Shown here in pieces: positions 9,300 to 17,453 of a stretch of DNA of 64,000 bases. Source of the DNA: Streptomyces sp. NBC_00483 (GTDB taxonomy: Bacteria; Actinomycetota; Actinomycetes; Streptomycetales; Streptomycetaceae). The stretch is taken from the NCBI RefSeq assembly GCF_036013745.1, contig NZ_CP107880.1, forward strand, positions 2,604,001 to 2,668,000. Reading direction: 5' to 3'. Within the stretch, counting starts at the first letter, position 1. Each line of letters begins with the position of its first letter. Both the position numbers and the translations under genes were made by a program. The notes beneath the pieces were generated by a model. That model worked only from the letters and a program-made list of their open reading frames with translations, made no database searches and was not told the origin of the DNA.

Positions 9300-10427
9300 A
9301 TGGCTCGTGTCGACCAGAACCAGCGCCGCCGCCGCGGCACCGGACTCCTCGCCCTCGACGAGGACGCCGCGTACCGGGGTTACACGCTCTTCGCCCCGCT
9401 GACCGGCACCGGCGAGGTGTACCTGATCGACCTGCACGGCGAGGTCGTCCACCAGTGGAACCTGCCGAACCGCCCCGGCCGGCACGCGCGGATCCTCGCG
9501 AACGGGAACCTCGCCTACAACGGCGTACTGCCCGACGAGCCCGCTCTCTTCCCCATGTGGCACAAGTACCGCGGCGGCCTCATGCAGGAGATCACCCCGG
9601 ACGGCACGGTGCTGCGCGAGCACCGCGACCCGCTTCAGCACCACGACGCCCACCACTACGGCGACGGCCGGATCCTCTACACGGCGCTCGAAGCCCTGAC
9701 CGGTGACGCGGCCGCCGCCGTGCGCGGTGGCGTGCCCGGCTCCGAGGCGAGCGGCCAGGGCGGCGACACGATCTGGGCGGACACGATCGTCGAGGTCGAC
9801 GCCGAGGGGAACACGACCTGGGAGTGGAAGGTCTCCGAGCGCCTCGGCCGCGAGGACTTCCCGCTGCACCCGGACTACGCCCGCGAGCACTACCCGCTCA
9901 TCAACAGCGTGCTGCCGCTCGCCGACGGGAACATCCTCGCCAGCTTCCGCTCCGTGTCGGCCGTCGTCGTCATCGAGCGCGCCACCGGCGACATCATCTG
10001 GCGTTCGGAGCCGGGCGTCGTCTCGCAGCAGCACTGCCCGACCGAGCTGGAGAACGGCAACTTCCTCGTCTTCGACAACGGCGTCTTCCGCCCGCGCTGG
10101 GACGTGCCGTTCAGCCGCGTCATCGAGATCGAGCGCTCCAGCGGCAAGATCGCGTGGGAGTACCACGACCCGGCGCGCGAGTCGTTCTTCGCGCCGTTCA
10201 TGGGCAGCGCCCAGCGCCTCCCGAACGGCAACACCCTGGTCACCGACTCCCCCGCGGGCCGGCTCTTCGAGGTCACGGCCGACGGCTACCTGTGCTGGGA
10301 GTACATCGTCCCGTTCTTCGGCGGCTACTCCGAGGAAGAGGTCCGCAAGCTCTTCCCGTCCGAGCCCAACGCCGTGTTCCGCGCCTACCGTTACTCCGCG
10401 GCCGAGCTGCCGTGGCTGAACCGGTGA
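9300..10427 (+). CDS. arylsulfotransferase (ASST)-family beta-propeller protein
   Basis: A 375-residue protein with repeated propeller-blade patterns (GEVVHQWNLPN, GNLAYNG, GNTTWEWKV, GDIIWRSEPG, GKIAWEYHDP, GYLCWEYIVPF), as in arylsulfate sulfotransferase family proteins. HDAHHYGDGRILYT and QQHCPTELENGNFLVFDNG hold the conserved His residues of the propeller core. There is no signal peptide, unlike the periplasmic Gram-negative enzymes, so it probably works in the cytoplasm. A GGAG ribosome site sits seven bases before ATG. It overlaps the downstream NCS2 permease, and an XRE-cupin regulator is divergent, so the protein may act on the compound the permease imports. True sulfotransferase activity is not established for this branch. 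Confidence 0.7.
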   Translation: MARVDQNQRRRRGTGLLALDEDAAYRGYTLFAPLTGTGEVYLIDLHGEVVHQWNLPNRPGRHARILANGNLAYNGVLPDEPALFPMWHKYRGGLMQEITPDGTVLREHRDPLQHHDAHHYGDGRILYTALEALTGDAAAAVRGGVPGSEASGQGGDTIWADTIVEVDAEGNTTWEWKVSERLGREDFPLHPDYAREHYPLINSVLPLADGNILASFRSVSAVVVIERATGDIIWRSEPGVVSQQHCPTELENGNFLVFDNGVFRPRWDVPFSRVIEIERSSGKIAWEYHDPARESFFAPFMGSAQRLPNGNTLVTDSPAGRLFEVTADGYLCWEYIVPFFGGYSEEEVRKLFPSEPNAVFRAYRYSAAELPWLNR

Positions 10428-11752
10428 CCGCGACCGCCGCACCACCGGTCGCACCGGTCGACGAGCGGCTGCCTCTCAAGCGCCTCGTCCCCCTCGCCTG
10501 CCAGCACGTGCTGGCGGGCGTGGCCGCGCCCGTCTCCTCCGTCATCCTCATCGCGACGACGCTGAAGCTGTCGACGACGCAGACGGCCTCGCTGCTCAGC
10601 GCGACCCTCGTGCTGTGCGGCGTGGGCGCGCTGCTCCAGTCGCTCGGGGTGGCGGCGCTGCGGGTGGGCGCCCGGCTGCCGTTCCTGATGCTGCCGGGCG
10701 GCGCCGCGGTGGCGATCTTCCTGCAGATCGCGCAGGAGTACGGCCCGGCGACGGCCTCGGGCTCCGTCCTGGTCGCGGCCGCGTTCCTGCTCTGCGTACT
10801 CCCCTTCTACGGACGCCTGGTCCGGCTGTTCCCGCCCCTGGTGATGGGCACGACGGTCGTCCTCATCGGCATCAACATGATCAAGGTGACCGCGCCCATG
10901 GTCGCCTCCGGTCCGGGCCTCGGCTTCGCGACGCTCGGCGTGATCGCGGTGTTCTTCCTCGTGCTGCGGGGTGTGTGGCGGCAGATGGCGGTGCTGCTCG
11001 GCCTGGTCTGCGGCACGGTGATCGCCGCGCTCATGGGCACCGACCTCGAGGTGGCGCACGGCGGTACCTTCGCGCTGCCCGACCCCTTCCCGTACGGCGC
11101 CCCGCACTTCGACCTGCTCGCCGCCATCCCGCTCCTGGTCTTCGCCCTCGCCTCGCTCGCCGAGGCCACCGGGCAGACGGTCCTCAACAGCGAGGCCGTG
11201 GGCCGCACCCCCGACGCGGGCCGCGACGTGCCGCGCATCGCCCGCGCCGACGCGCTCGTCTCGCTCGTCTCCGGGCTCTTCGGTACGTCGCTGATGGTGA
11301 CCAGCGCCGAGAACATCGGCATCGTCCAACTCACGCGCGTACGCAGCCGGTTCGTGACGGCGGCGGCCGGTGTGCTGCTGATCCTGTGCGGGCTGATCAC
11401 GCCGCTGACCCGTGTGCTCGCGGCGATCCCGGAGCCGGTGGTCGGCGCCGCGGGCCTCGTCATCTACGCGGTGATCGCGGTCATGGGCTTCGGAATGCTC
11501 TCCCGTACGGACCTCTCGCACGGAACCGACAGCGTCGTCATCGCGCTCGCCCTCGTGATCGGCATGCTGCCGATCGTGTCTCCGGAGATGTACGCGGAGC
11601 TGCCGACGTGGGCCCGCACCCTGTTCGGCAGCGGGGTCGCGGCCGGGGCGATCGCGGCGGTCGTGCTCAGCGCGGTCTTCCGGGCGCTCGGCCCGAGGCT
11701 CACGCCTCCGCGGGACGCTCCCGGCGCTCCCCCATCAGACGGGAGCCCGTGA
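10424..11752 (+). CDS. NCS2 (uracil-xanthine) family permease
   Basis: A 442-residue membrane protein of the nucleobase:cation symporter-2 family, with about 12-14 hydrophobic segments, the N-terminal LACQHVLAG motif (family consensus QHxLAM) and the [18 protein letters not shown] segment corresponding to the family's substrate-binding loop 8. The start codon GTG overlaps the upstream stop (GTGA), indicating translational coupling with the sulfotransferase-like gene; a GTG at 10412 is the alternative. Members carry uracil, xanthine, urate or related purines. The specific substrate is not clear here. Its last 53 bases overlap the 3' end of soxR on the other strand. Confidence 0.85.
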   Translation: MTATAAPPVAPVDERLPLKRLVPLACQHVLAGVAAPVSSVILIATTLKLSTTQTASLLSATLVLCGVGALLQSLGVAALRVGARLPFLMLPGGAAVAIFLQIAQEYGPATASGSVLVAAAFLLCVLPFYGRLVRLFPPLVMGTTVVLIGINMIKVTAPMVASGPGLGFATLGVIAVFFLVLRGVWRQMAVLLGLVCGTVIAALMGTDLEVAHGGTFALPDPFPYGAPHFDLLAAIPLLVFALASLAEATGQTVLNSEAVGRTPDAGRDVPRIARADALVSLVSGLFGTSLMVTSAENIGIVQLTRVRSRFVTAAAGVLLILCGLITPLTRVLAAIPEPVVGAAGLVIYAVIAVMGFGMLSRTDLSHGTDSVVIALALVIGMLPIVSPEMYAELPTWARTLFGSGVAAGAIAAVVLSAVFRALGPRLTPPRDAPGAPPSDGSP

Positions 11753-12176
11753 GGCGCTCGCCGAAGACGTCGTCCGGGTTGGACAGGACACAGGTCTCCA
11801 GGGAGAGACACCCGCACCCGATGCAGTCGGTCAGGTGATCCCGCAGCCGCCCCAACTGCTTGATCCGCTCGTCCAGTTCGGACCGCCAGACCTCCGAGAG
11901 GCGGGCCCAGTCGTCCCGGTTCGGGGTGCGCTCCTCGGGGAGTTCGGCGAGCGCGTCGCGGATCGTGGCGAGCGGGATGCCGACGCGCTGGGCGGCCCGG
12001 ATGAAGGCGACGCGGCGCAGGGTGTCACGGCAGTAACGGCGCTGGTTGCCGGAGGTGCGGCGGCTGGTGATCAGGCCCTTGGACTCGTAGAAGTGGAGCG
12101 CGGAGACGGCGGCGCCGCTGCGCGCCGACACCTGGCCGACGGTGAGCTCGTGGATCTTCTCCGGAATCTGTGGCAC
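11700..12176 (-). CDS. soxR: redox-sensing MerR-family regulator SoxR
   Basis: A 158-residue [2Fe-2S] transcription factor. The MerR helix-turn-helix lies at residues 11-50 ([20 protein letters not shown]), then a dimerisation helix, then the iron-sulfur ligands C118, C121, C123 and C129 in the exact CX2CXCX5C spacing of SoxR. In Streptomyces, SoxR responds to redox-active metabolites such as actinorhodin rather than superoxide and activates a small set of oxidoreductase and export genes. A GTG start is used. Its 3' end runs 53 bases into the convergent permease gene, and its start is about 100 bases from the divergent MaoC gene. Confidence 0.95.
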   Translation of the reverse strand: MPQIPEKIHELTVGQVSARSGAAVSALHFYESKGLITSRRTSGNQRRYCRDTLRRVAFIRAAQRVGIPLATIRDALAELPEERTPNRDDWARLSEVWRSELDERIKQLGRLRDHLTDCIGCGCLSLETCVLSNPDDVFGERLTGSRLMGERRERPAEA

Positions 12177-12237
12177 CCACCCGAGAGTAGACGACCCTAG
12201 TGCGGGCGCGGCCTCGTTGTTAGAGTGCCAAGTGGTC

Positions 12238-12253
12238 TGAGCAAGCGCTTAGA
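12238..12253. promoter_or_regulatory. TetR-type operator upstream of maoC-like gene
   Basis: TGAGCAAGCGCTTAGA, with a palindromic AAGCGCTT core, lies 26 bases before the MaoC-like start. It matches 15 of 16 bases with a site at 13427, just upstream of the TetR gene. The core resembles the CAAGNNCTTG type of operator known for KstR2-like regulators of CoA-ester catabolism. Binding by the adjacent TetR protein is inferred. Confidence 0.65.
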
Positions 12254-12278
12254 AAACTCTCCTGGGAGGTCACTGAAC

Positions 12279-12740
12279 ATGGCGGAGCCGCGCGTTTTCA
12301 AGGACGTCGACGACCTGAAGGGCGCCGTCGGCGAGCAGCTCGGGTACAGCGACTGGGTCGAGATCGAGCAGAGCCGCATCGACCGGTTCGCCGAGGCCAC
12401 GGGCGACCACCAGTGGATCCACGTCGACCCGGAGCGCGCGAAGGAGGGCCCGTTCAAGACGACCATCGCGCACGGCTACCTCACCCTGTCGCTGCTGCCC
12501 CTCTTCGGCCCGCAGCTGATGAAGGTCGAGGGCATGAAGATGGGCGTCAACTACGGGACGAACAAGGTCCGTTTCCCCGCCCCCGTCCCGGTGGGCTCGC
12601 GACTGCGCGCCACCGCGAAGGTCACGGACGTGGCGGACGTGGCCGGCGGCGTACAGGTCACCGTGGCGTTCAGCGTGGAGCGTGAGGGCGGCGACAAGCC
12701 GGTGTGCGTCGCGGAGTCGGTGTCCCGCTACTACCTCTGA
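12279..12740 (+). CDS. MaoC-like (R)-specific enoyl-CoA hydratase
   Basis: A 153-residue single hot-dog-fold hydratase. The catalytic motif is GDHQWIHVD, giving D43 and H48 in the D-x4-H spacing, followed by GPFKTTIAHGYLTLSLLP, the usual second conserved block. Such enzymes hydrate trans-2-enoyl-CoA to (R)-3-hydroxyacyl-CoA in fatty acid or side-chain degradation. GGGAGG stands eight bases before ATG. The gene ends one base before the convergent TetR gene, and both have the same 16-bp operator-like sequence upstream, so the TetR protein probably represses this hydratase in response to an acyl-CoA. Confidence 0.9.
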   Translation: MAEPRVFKDVDDLKGAVGEQLGYSDWVEIEQSRIDRFAEATGDHQWIHVDPERAKEGPFKTTIAHGYLTLSLLPLFGPQLMKVEGMKMGVNYGTNKVRFPAPVPVGSRLRATAKVTDVADVAGGVQVTVAFSVEREGGDKPVCVAESVSRYYL

Positions 12741-12741
12741 G

Positions 12742-13374
12742 CTACCTCTGGGCGCTCACCATGCGCAGCACGAGGTCGGCGTAGAGAGCGCCGACCTCGT
12801 CCGGCGTGCGGGGGCCCTCCGCGTTGAACCAACGGGCGACGTCGATGCAGAGGGAGAGGATCGCGACGGTCGTGCCCGGCACGTCGGGGACATCGAACTC
12901 CCCGGCCTTCACACCGTCGTTGATGATCTCCCGCACCGAGGCGTCGCTCTGCCGGCGCAGCGCCACGATCTCGGGCCGGTTCTCCTCGCCCAGCGAGTCC
13001 AGCTCGTACTGGACGACGCGCGCGGTCATGTGGTGCCCCGCGTGCCAGCGGACGAAGGTCCGGACGGCCTCGGCGAGCCGCTCGGCGGCCGTGCCCTCGC
13101 TCTCGACCGCACGGCGCAGGATCGCCAGGGCCTTGTCGTGGCCGATCCGGCTGATCCTGAGGAGCAGCTCTTCCTTGGTCTTGTAGTGGATGTAGAGCGC
13201 GGCCGGGCTCATACCGGCGCGGCTCGCGATGTCGCGGGTCGTGGTCGCGTGGTAGCCGCGCTCGGCGAACGCCTGCACCGCCGCGACGAGCAGCCGCCGG
13301 GCCGCGTCGGGTGTGACATCGGCCCACGGCATCTCGTCCATGGCCTCGTCCGCACCGCGCTCGTCCTGCGTCAT
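12742..13374 (-). CDS. TetR-family regulator, probable acyl-CoA-responsive
   Basis: A 210-residue repressor with a classic TetR helix-turn-helix at about residues 25-70 (FAERGYHATTTRDIASRAGMSPAALY, YKTKEELL) and an all-helical C-terminal ligand domain resembling KstR/FadR-type actinobacterial regulators. ATG at 13374 is used; a GTG twelve bases upstream sits too close to the GGGAGG box. A near-identical 16-bp palindromic site lies 53 bases upstream of its own start and upstream of the convergent MaoC gene, which suggests autoregulation and control of the hydratase. The ligand, probably an acyl-CoA, is inferred from family and target. Confidence 0.88.
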   Translation of the reverse strand: MTQDERGADEAMDEMPWADVTPDAARRLLVAAVQAFAERGYHATTTRDIASRAGMSPAALYIHYKTKEELLLRISRIGHDKALAILRRAVESEGTAAERLAEAVRTFVRWHAGHHMTARVVQYELDSLGEENRPEIVALRRQSDASVREIINDGVKAGEFDVPDVPGTTVAILSLCIDVARWFNAEGPRTPDEVGALYADLVLRMVSAQR

Positions 13375-13426
13375 CGCTGCACTCACATCCTCCCGTGGGG
13401 CTGGTGCCACACCCTACCCTCCGGGG

Positions 13427-13442
13427 TGAGCGAGCGCTTAGA
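13427..13442. promoter_or_regulatory. TetR-type operator upstream of the tetR gene
   Basis: TGAGCGAGCGCTTAGA, one base different from the site at 12238. It sits 53 bases upstream of the TetR start, in the gap between this gene and the decarboxylase, a position suited to autoregulation. Confidence 0.65.
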
Positions 13443-13469
13443 GCCCGGTTTCCGGGAACGGGACGCGAT

Positions 13470-14852
13470 TCATCCGGCGTCCGCCGTCATGTCCGCCGTC
13501 ATGTCCCCCACCATGTCGGCCAGGATCGTGCGCACCGTGTCCAGGCCGAGGTCCGGGTGGAGGAAGGCGAAGCGGGCCACCGTCTCGCCCTCCCACACCG
13601 TCGGCACCACGAAGGCGATCTGCCGTTCGAGGAGCCGGCGCGACCAGGCGTCGTAGTCCGCGGGCCCCCAGCCGGTGCGGCGCAGCAGCACGACCGAGAG
13701 TTCGGGATCGCGCAGCAGTTCCAGGCCGTCGGTGGCGCGGATCAGTTCGGCGCTCTCCTCGGCGAGCCGCCGCCCGGCCTCGACGGCCTCCCGGTAGGCC
13801 TCCGTGCCGTGCACCGCGAGCGAGAACCAGAGCGGAAGGCCGCGGGGGCGGCGCGTGAGGTGGTACGCGTAGTCGCTCGGGTTCCATTCCTGCGGGGCGT
13901 CGGTGTGGATGCAGTCCAGGTAGGAGGCGTCCTGGGTGTGGACGGCGCGGGCCAGGGCGGGGTCGCGGTACAGGATCGCGCCGCAGTCGAACGGCGTGAA
14001 CAGCCACTTGTGCGGGTCGATGACGAGGGAGTCGGCGTGCTCGATGCCGGCGAACCGCTCGCGCAGCCGCGGCGAGAACAGGGCACCGCCGCCGTAGGCC
14101 GCGTCGACGTGGAACCACAGGCCGTGGTCGCGGGCCGCGTCGGCGATGCCCGCGAGGTCGTCGATGATGCCGGCGTTGGTGGTGCCGGCGGTGCCGACGA
14201 CGGCGACCACGCTCTCGGGGTCACCGTCGGCCGCGAGCGCGGCGCGCACCGCGTCGCCGGTCAGCCGGTGGTCGTCGGTGGGCACCACGAGCGCCTCGAC
14301 GCCCATGATCCGCAACGTGCTGCCGATCGACGAATGGGCCTGGTCGCTGACCGCGATCCGGGGCCGCTCCACGGGGCGCCCTTCGGCCGTACGGGCGGTG
14401 TCCCTGGCCACCAGGAGTCCGGACAGGTTGCCCGCCGACCCGCCGCTGACGAAGCAGCCCCCCGCCCCGCCGGGCATCCCCGCGAGATCGGCGAGCAGCC
14501 GCAGCACCTGGTTCTCGGCGGCGACGGCGCCGGACGCCTCCAGCCAGGAGACGCCGTGCAGCGAGGAGGCGGACAGCACCATGTCGAAGAGGGCGGCGGC
14601 CTTGGTCGGGGCGCCGGGGATGAACGAGAGGAAGCCCGGGCTGTCGCAGGAGACGACGGTCGGTTCTATGTGGTCGGTGAACAGCCGCAGCACGTCGTCC
14701 GGGGCGGACGGGCCGCCGCCCAGGGCGCCCTTGAGGGCGGCTTCGAGCTCGGCCGCGTCACCGAGCCTGCCGAGCGGCGCCGGGTCGAGGCGCAGCCGCT
14801 GCTCGACGTGGTCGAGGACCGTGCGGGCGAGGGCTTCGTCATGGCTGTGCAA
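13470..14852 (-). CDS. PLP-dependent decarboxylase (group II, aromatic/glutamate type)
   Basis: A 460-residue fold-type I pyridoxal-phosphate decarboxylase. Visible signatures are the cofactor-stacking region GGCFVSGGSAGNLSGLL, VHVDAAYGGGALF-like FHVDAAYGGGAL, and the Schiff-base Lys in SLVIDPHKWLFTPFDCG at about residue 281. The family decarboxylates L-aromatic amino acids, glutamate, aspartate or diaminobutyrate; no residue here fixes the substrate. A TTG start is preferred because GGAGG sits nine bases upstream, whereas the more upstream ATG at 14900 has no ribosome site. It is a stand-alone gene flanked by two regulators, of which the FadR-type one at 14990 faces away. Confidence 0.88.
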   Translation of the reverse strand: MHSHDEALARTVLDHVEQRLRLDPAPLGRLGDAAELEAALKGALGGGPSAPDDVLRLFTDHIEPTVVSCDSPGFLSFIPGAPTKAAALFDMVLSASSLHGVSWLEASGAVAAENQVLRLLADLAGMPGGAGGCFVSGGSAGNLSGLLVARDTARTAEGRPVERPRIAVSDQAHSSIGSTLRIMGVEALVVPTDDHRLTGDAVRAALAADGDPESVVAVVGTAGTTNAGIIDDLAGIADAARDHGLWFHVDAAYGGGALFSPRLRERFAGIEHADSLVIDPHKWLFTPFDCGAILYRDPALARAVHTQDASYLDCIHTDAPQEWNPSDYAYHLTRRPRGLPLWFSLAVHGTEAYREAVEAGRRLAEESAELIRATDGLELLRDPELSVVLLRRTGWGPADYDAWSRRLLERQIAFVVPTVWEGETVARFAFLHPDLGLDTVRTILADMVGDMTADMTADAG

Positions 14853-14989
14853 GGTGCCGTACCTCCAGGGACGCGGGTGCCGGGGGTTCCCGGTGGGCAC
14901 GGTTCGCTATTTGGACTCGGCCGGACCCATTTCGGAGGCTAACCACAACCCGCGTCGCTGGTCAACGAGTTCGCCCCCTCGGGGACCCT

Positions 14990-15793
14990 TCAGCTCCCGC
15001 CGTTCGCCTCGAAGTGGTCGAGCAGCGCGAGGAATTGCCGGCCGGAGTCCTCCAGGTGCTCGCGCATCCGGGCCTCCGCGGTCTCCGCGTCACCGGCCAG
15101 GACGGCGAGCGCGATGGCCCGGTGCTCCTCGCAGAACACCCGCGAGAGGTCCCGGTCCGGCGGGTAGACGAGGGTCCAGTCGCAGTCCAGCCAGAGCGCG
15201 TTGCCGCGGACGAACATCTCGGCGCGGGCCCGTTCCACCGCCTCGCCGAGGACCTCGTTGCCGGCCGCTGCGGCGACCGCCAGGTGGAAGCGCGAGTCGA
15301 CCTGGTGATAGGCGGCGAGGTCGGCGACCTCCTCGTCGAGCATCCGCACCAGGGCCCGCCGGTCGGCGGTGGAGCCGCGCCGCGCCGCGAGCGCGGCCGC
15401 GAACGGTTCGACCGCCGTCCGGTACTCCATGTAGTCGCGGATGGTGGCCCTGAAGTCGGCGGCCACGGCCGCCCGTTCGCCCTCGACCGCCGGGGCGGGG
15501 CGCACCCGTGTCCCTCCGGAGCGGCCGAGCGTGGTGACCACGAGGCCCTCCTCGGCGAGCCTGCGCACCGCCTGGCGGACGGTGTTGCGCCCGACACCAA
15601 GCGACGCGGCGAGCTCGCGCTCGGCCGGCAGCCTGCTGCCCGGCGCGAAGCCGCCCAGGGCGATGCGCTTGCGCAGGATCTCGGTGACCATGTCGCGCGA
15701 GGGCCTGCGCTGCCCCGGCCGCTCCAGCGGATCGGGGCGGCGCGCCCCCGCGCCCGCGCCGTCGGTCCCGCTCCCGGCTTCCGCCTTCACCAC
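14990..15793 (-). CDS. FadR-subfamily GntR regulator
   Basis: A 267-residue regulator. The winged helix lies at about residues 30-100 (GFAPGSRLPAERELAASLGVGRNTVRQAVRRLAEEGLVVTTLGRSGGTRV), and an FCD all-helical ligand domain follows with the metal-binding pattern D..H at VDSRFHLAVAAAAGN and EHRAIALAVLAGD. FCD-type regulators sense carboxylic acids. GTG start behind GGGAGG; two GTG codons are adjacent. It is divergent from the MHS transporter and M20 amidohydrolase operon, whose promoter is flanked by inverted copies of a GGATTCG..GGACC motif. It very probably represses that operon. Confidence 0.9.
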   Translation of the reverse strand: MVKAEAGSGTDGAGAGARRPDPLERPGQRRPSRDMVTEILRKRIALGGFAPGSRLPAERELAASLGVGRNTVRQAVRRLAEEGLVVTTLGRSGGTRVRPAPAVEGERAAVAADFRATIRDYMEYRTAVEPFAAALAARRGSTADRRALVRMLDEEVADLAAYHQVDSRFHLAVAAAAGNEVLGEAVERARAEMFVRGNALWLDCDWTLVYPPDRDLSRVFCEEHRAIALAVLAGDAETAEARMREHLEDSGRQFLALLDHFEANGGS

Positions 15794-15865
15794 GCGTCCT
15801 CCCGGTCGTCCTCGTCGCCATCGGATGGCCTCCGGACGCGAACTCGCCCGCCCCGAAGCCTTATT

Positions 15866-15946
15866 GGATTCGGTGCGGACCCTATTGACAGGGCTTCTCC
15901 GCCGCTCGTAGCGTCCCGGTACCACTTTATGGGTCCAATCGAATCC
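15866..15946. promoter_or_regulatory. promoter with flanking inverted operator copies
   Basis: TTGACA at 15885-15890 and TAGCGT at 15909-15914 are separated by 18 bases, a good HrdB-type promoter reading toward the MHS transporter. GGATTCGGTGCGGACC at 15866-15881 lies just upstream and GGTCCAATCGAATCC at 15932-15946 just downstream; the second is the inverted form of the first with a one-base shorter centre. Such flanking would let the divergent FadR-type regulator block the promoter, possibly by looping. Binding is inferred. Confidence 0.6.
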
Positions 15947-16037
15947 ATAGTCCTTGGCCCTGTTCCCCGGTCGGCCGTCCCCGCCCCGCGCGCCCCCCGC
16001 GGGCCCGCCGTCCTGCCCTCAGAAGGAGCCCCGGTCC

Positions 16038-17453
16038 ATGACGACTCCCCCAGCCCGACCACCCGCGGACGCGGACGCCCCGCCCGAAGTCGACGGCAGG
16101 CGCAGCCCGTTGCGCATCGCCACCGCCACACTGATCGGCACCACTGTCGAGTGGTACGACTTCGCCATCTACGGCACCGCCGCCGCCCTGGTCTTCCCCA
16201 AGTTGTTCTTCCCCGAGATGAGCCCCGCGCTCGGCGTGCTCAGCTCCTTCGCCACCCTCGCCGTGGGCTCCCTCGGCCGGCCGCTCGGCGCGCTCCTCTT
16301 CGGGCACATAGGCGACCGCTACGGGCGCAAGCACGCCCTCATCGGCTCCCTGCTCCTGATGGGCGCGTCCACGTTCCTGATCGGGCTGCTGCCCGGCTAC
16401 GCGGTGGCCGGGGCGCTCGCCCCCGTACTGCTGCTGATCATCCGCGTCCTGCAGTCGCTCGCGGTCGGCGGCGAATGGGGTGGCGCGGTCCTCTACGCGG
16501 TGGAGAACGCACCACCGCACCGCAAGGCGCTGTACGGCTCCTTCCCCCAAGTCGGCGACGGCCTCGGCTTCTTCCTCGCCACCGGCGTCTTCACCCTCGC
16601 CTCGCTGCCGGGCCACGACGCGCTGCTCGCCTGGACCTGGCGCATCCCCTTCCTGCTGTCGAGCGTGCTCGTGGTCACCGGCCTGATCATCCGCAGCCGC
16701 CTGGAAGAGGCGCCGGAGATCAAGGAGGCGCTGCGCGAGGAGCGGGAGGCGGGCGGGGCCGCAGGCAAGCTGCCCGTCCTCGACGTCGCGCGCGGTTCGT
16801 GGCGGACCTGGCTGCTCGCCACCGGAGCCTTCCTCGTCACCGTCGGCGGCTTCTACGTGATCGTCACGTTCATGTCGGCCTACGCCGTGTCCCAGTTGGG
16901 CTTCACGGAGGCGCAGACGTCGGCCGCGGGGATGTTCGCGTCGGTCGTGGTGATCGTCTTCACCCCGCTCACCGCGCTGCTGGGCGACCGGTTCGGCGTC
17001 CGGCGCGTCACGCTCGTCGGGATGGCGGCCCATCTGGTCGTGGCGTTCCCGATGTTCTGGCTCGCCGGATCGCACACCCTCGTGGGCCTGTGGGCGGGCA
17101 TGGGGCTCGGCATGCTCGCCAGCACCATCGCGTACGCCACCGTCGGCACGATGGTCACCGAGTGGTTCCCGCCGCGCGTGCGCTACACGGGGCTCTCGCT
17201 CGGGTACCAGATCGCCGGCCTGATCGGCGGCGGCGCGGTGCCGCCCCTGGCGCAGTGGATGGCCGGTTCCTCGGGCGCCTCCTGGACCCCTGTGGCAGTC
17301 CTGTTCATCGTGATGGCGCTGGTCAGCATCGGCTGCGTGGCCCTCCACCGGCGGATGACCGCACCGGATTCCGCCGCACCTGATTCCGTCGCACCTGATT
17401 CCGCCCAGTCCACCCCGTCCGTCGCCGACACCGTGCCGCAGGAGGCCCGATGA
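16038..17453 (+). CDS. MHS-family MFS transporter
   Basis: A 471-residue, 12-helix proton symporter. Family marks are the N-terminal GTTVEWYDFAIYG, the loop motif GHIGDRYGRKHALI and SLAVGGEWGGAVLYAVENAP. MHS transporters carry compounds such as citrate, shikimate, alpha-ketoglutarate or betaines. The ATG with AAGGAG upstream is chosen over an earlier in-frame codon. The hydrophilic tail has three APDSx repeats encoded by 15-base tandem copies, absent from typical family members. The stop overlaps the M20 hydrolase start (ATGA), so import and hydrolysis of an amide-linked acid look coupled, under the divergent FadR-type regulator. Confidence 0.9.
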   Translation: MTTPPARPPADADAPPEVDGRRSPLRIATATLIGTTVEWYDFAIYGTAAALVFPKLFFPEMSPALGVLSSFATLAVGSLGRPLGALLFGHIGDRYGRKHALIGSLLLMGASTFLIGLLPGYAVAGALAPVLLLIIRVLQSLAVGGEWGGAVLYAVENAPPHRKALYGSFPQVGDGLGFFLATGVFTLASLPGHDALLAWTWRIPFLLSSVLVVTGLIIRSRLEEAPEIKEALREEREAGGAAGKLPVLDVARGSWRTWLLATGAFLVTVGGFYVIVTFMSAYAVSQLGFTEAQTSAAGMFASVVVIVFTPLTALLGDRFGVRRVTLVGMAAHLVVAFPMFWLAGSHTLVGLWAGMGLGMLASTIAYATVGTMVTEWFPPRVRYTGLSLGYQIAGLIGGGAVPPLAQWMAGSSGASWTPVAVLFIVMALVSIGCVALHRRMTAPDSAAPDSVAPDSAQSTPSVADTVPQEAR

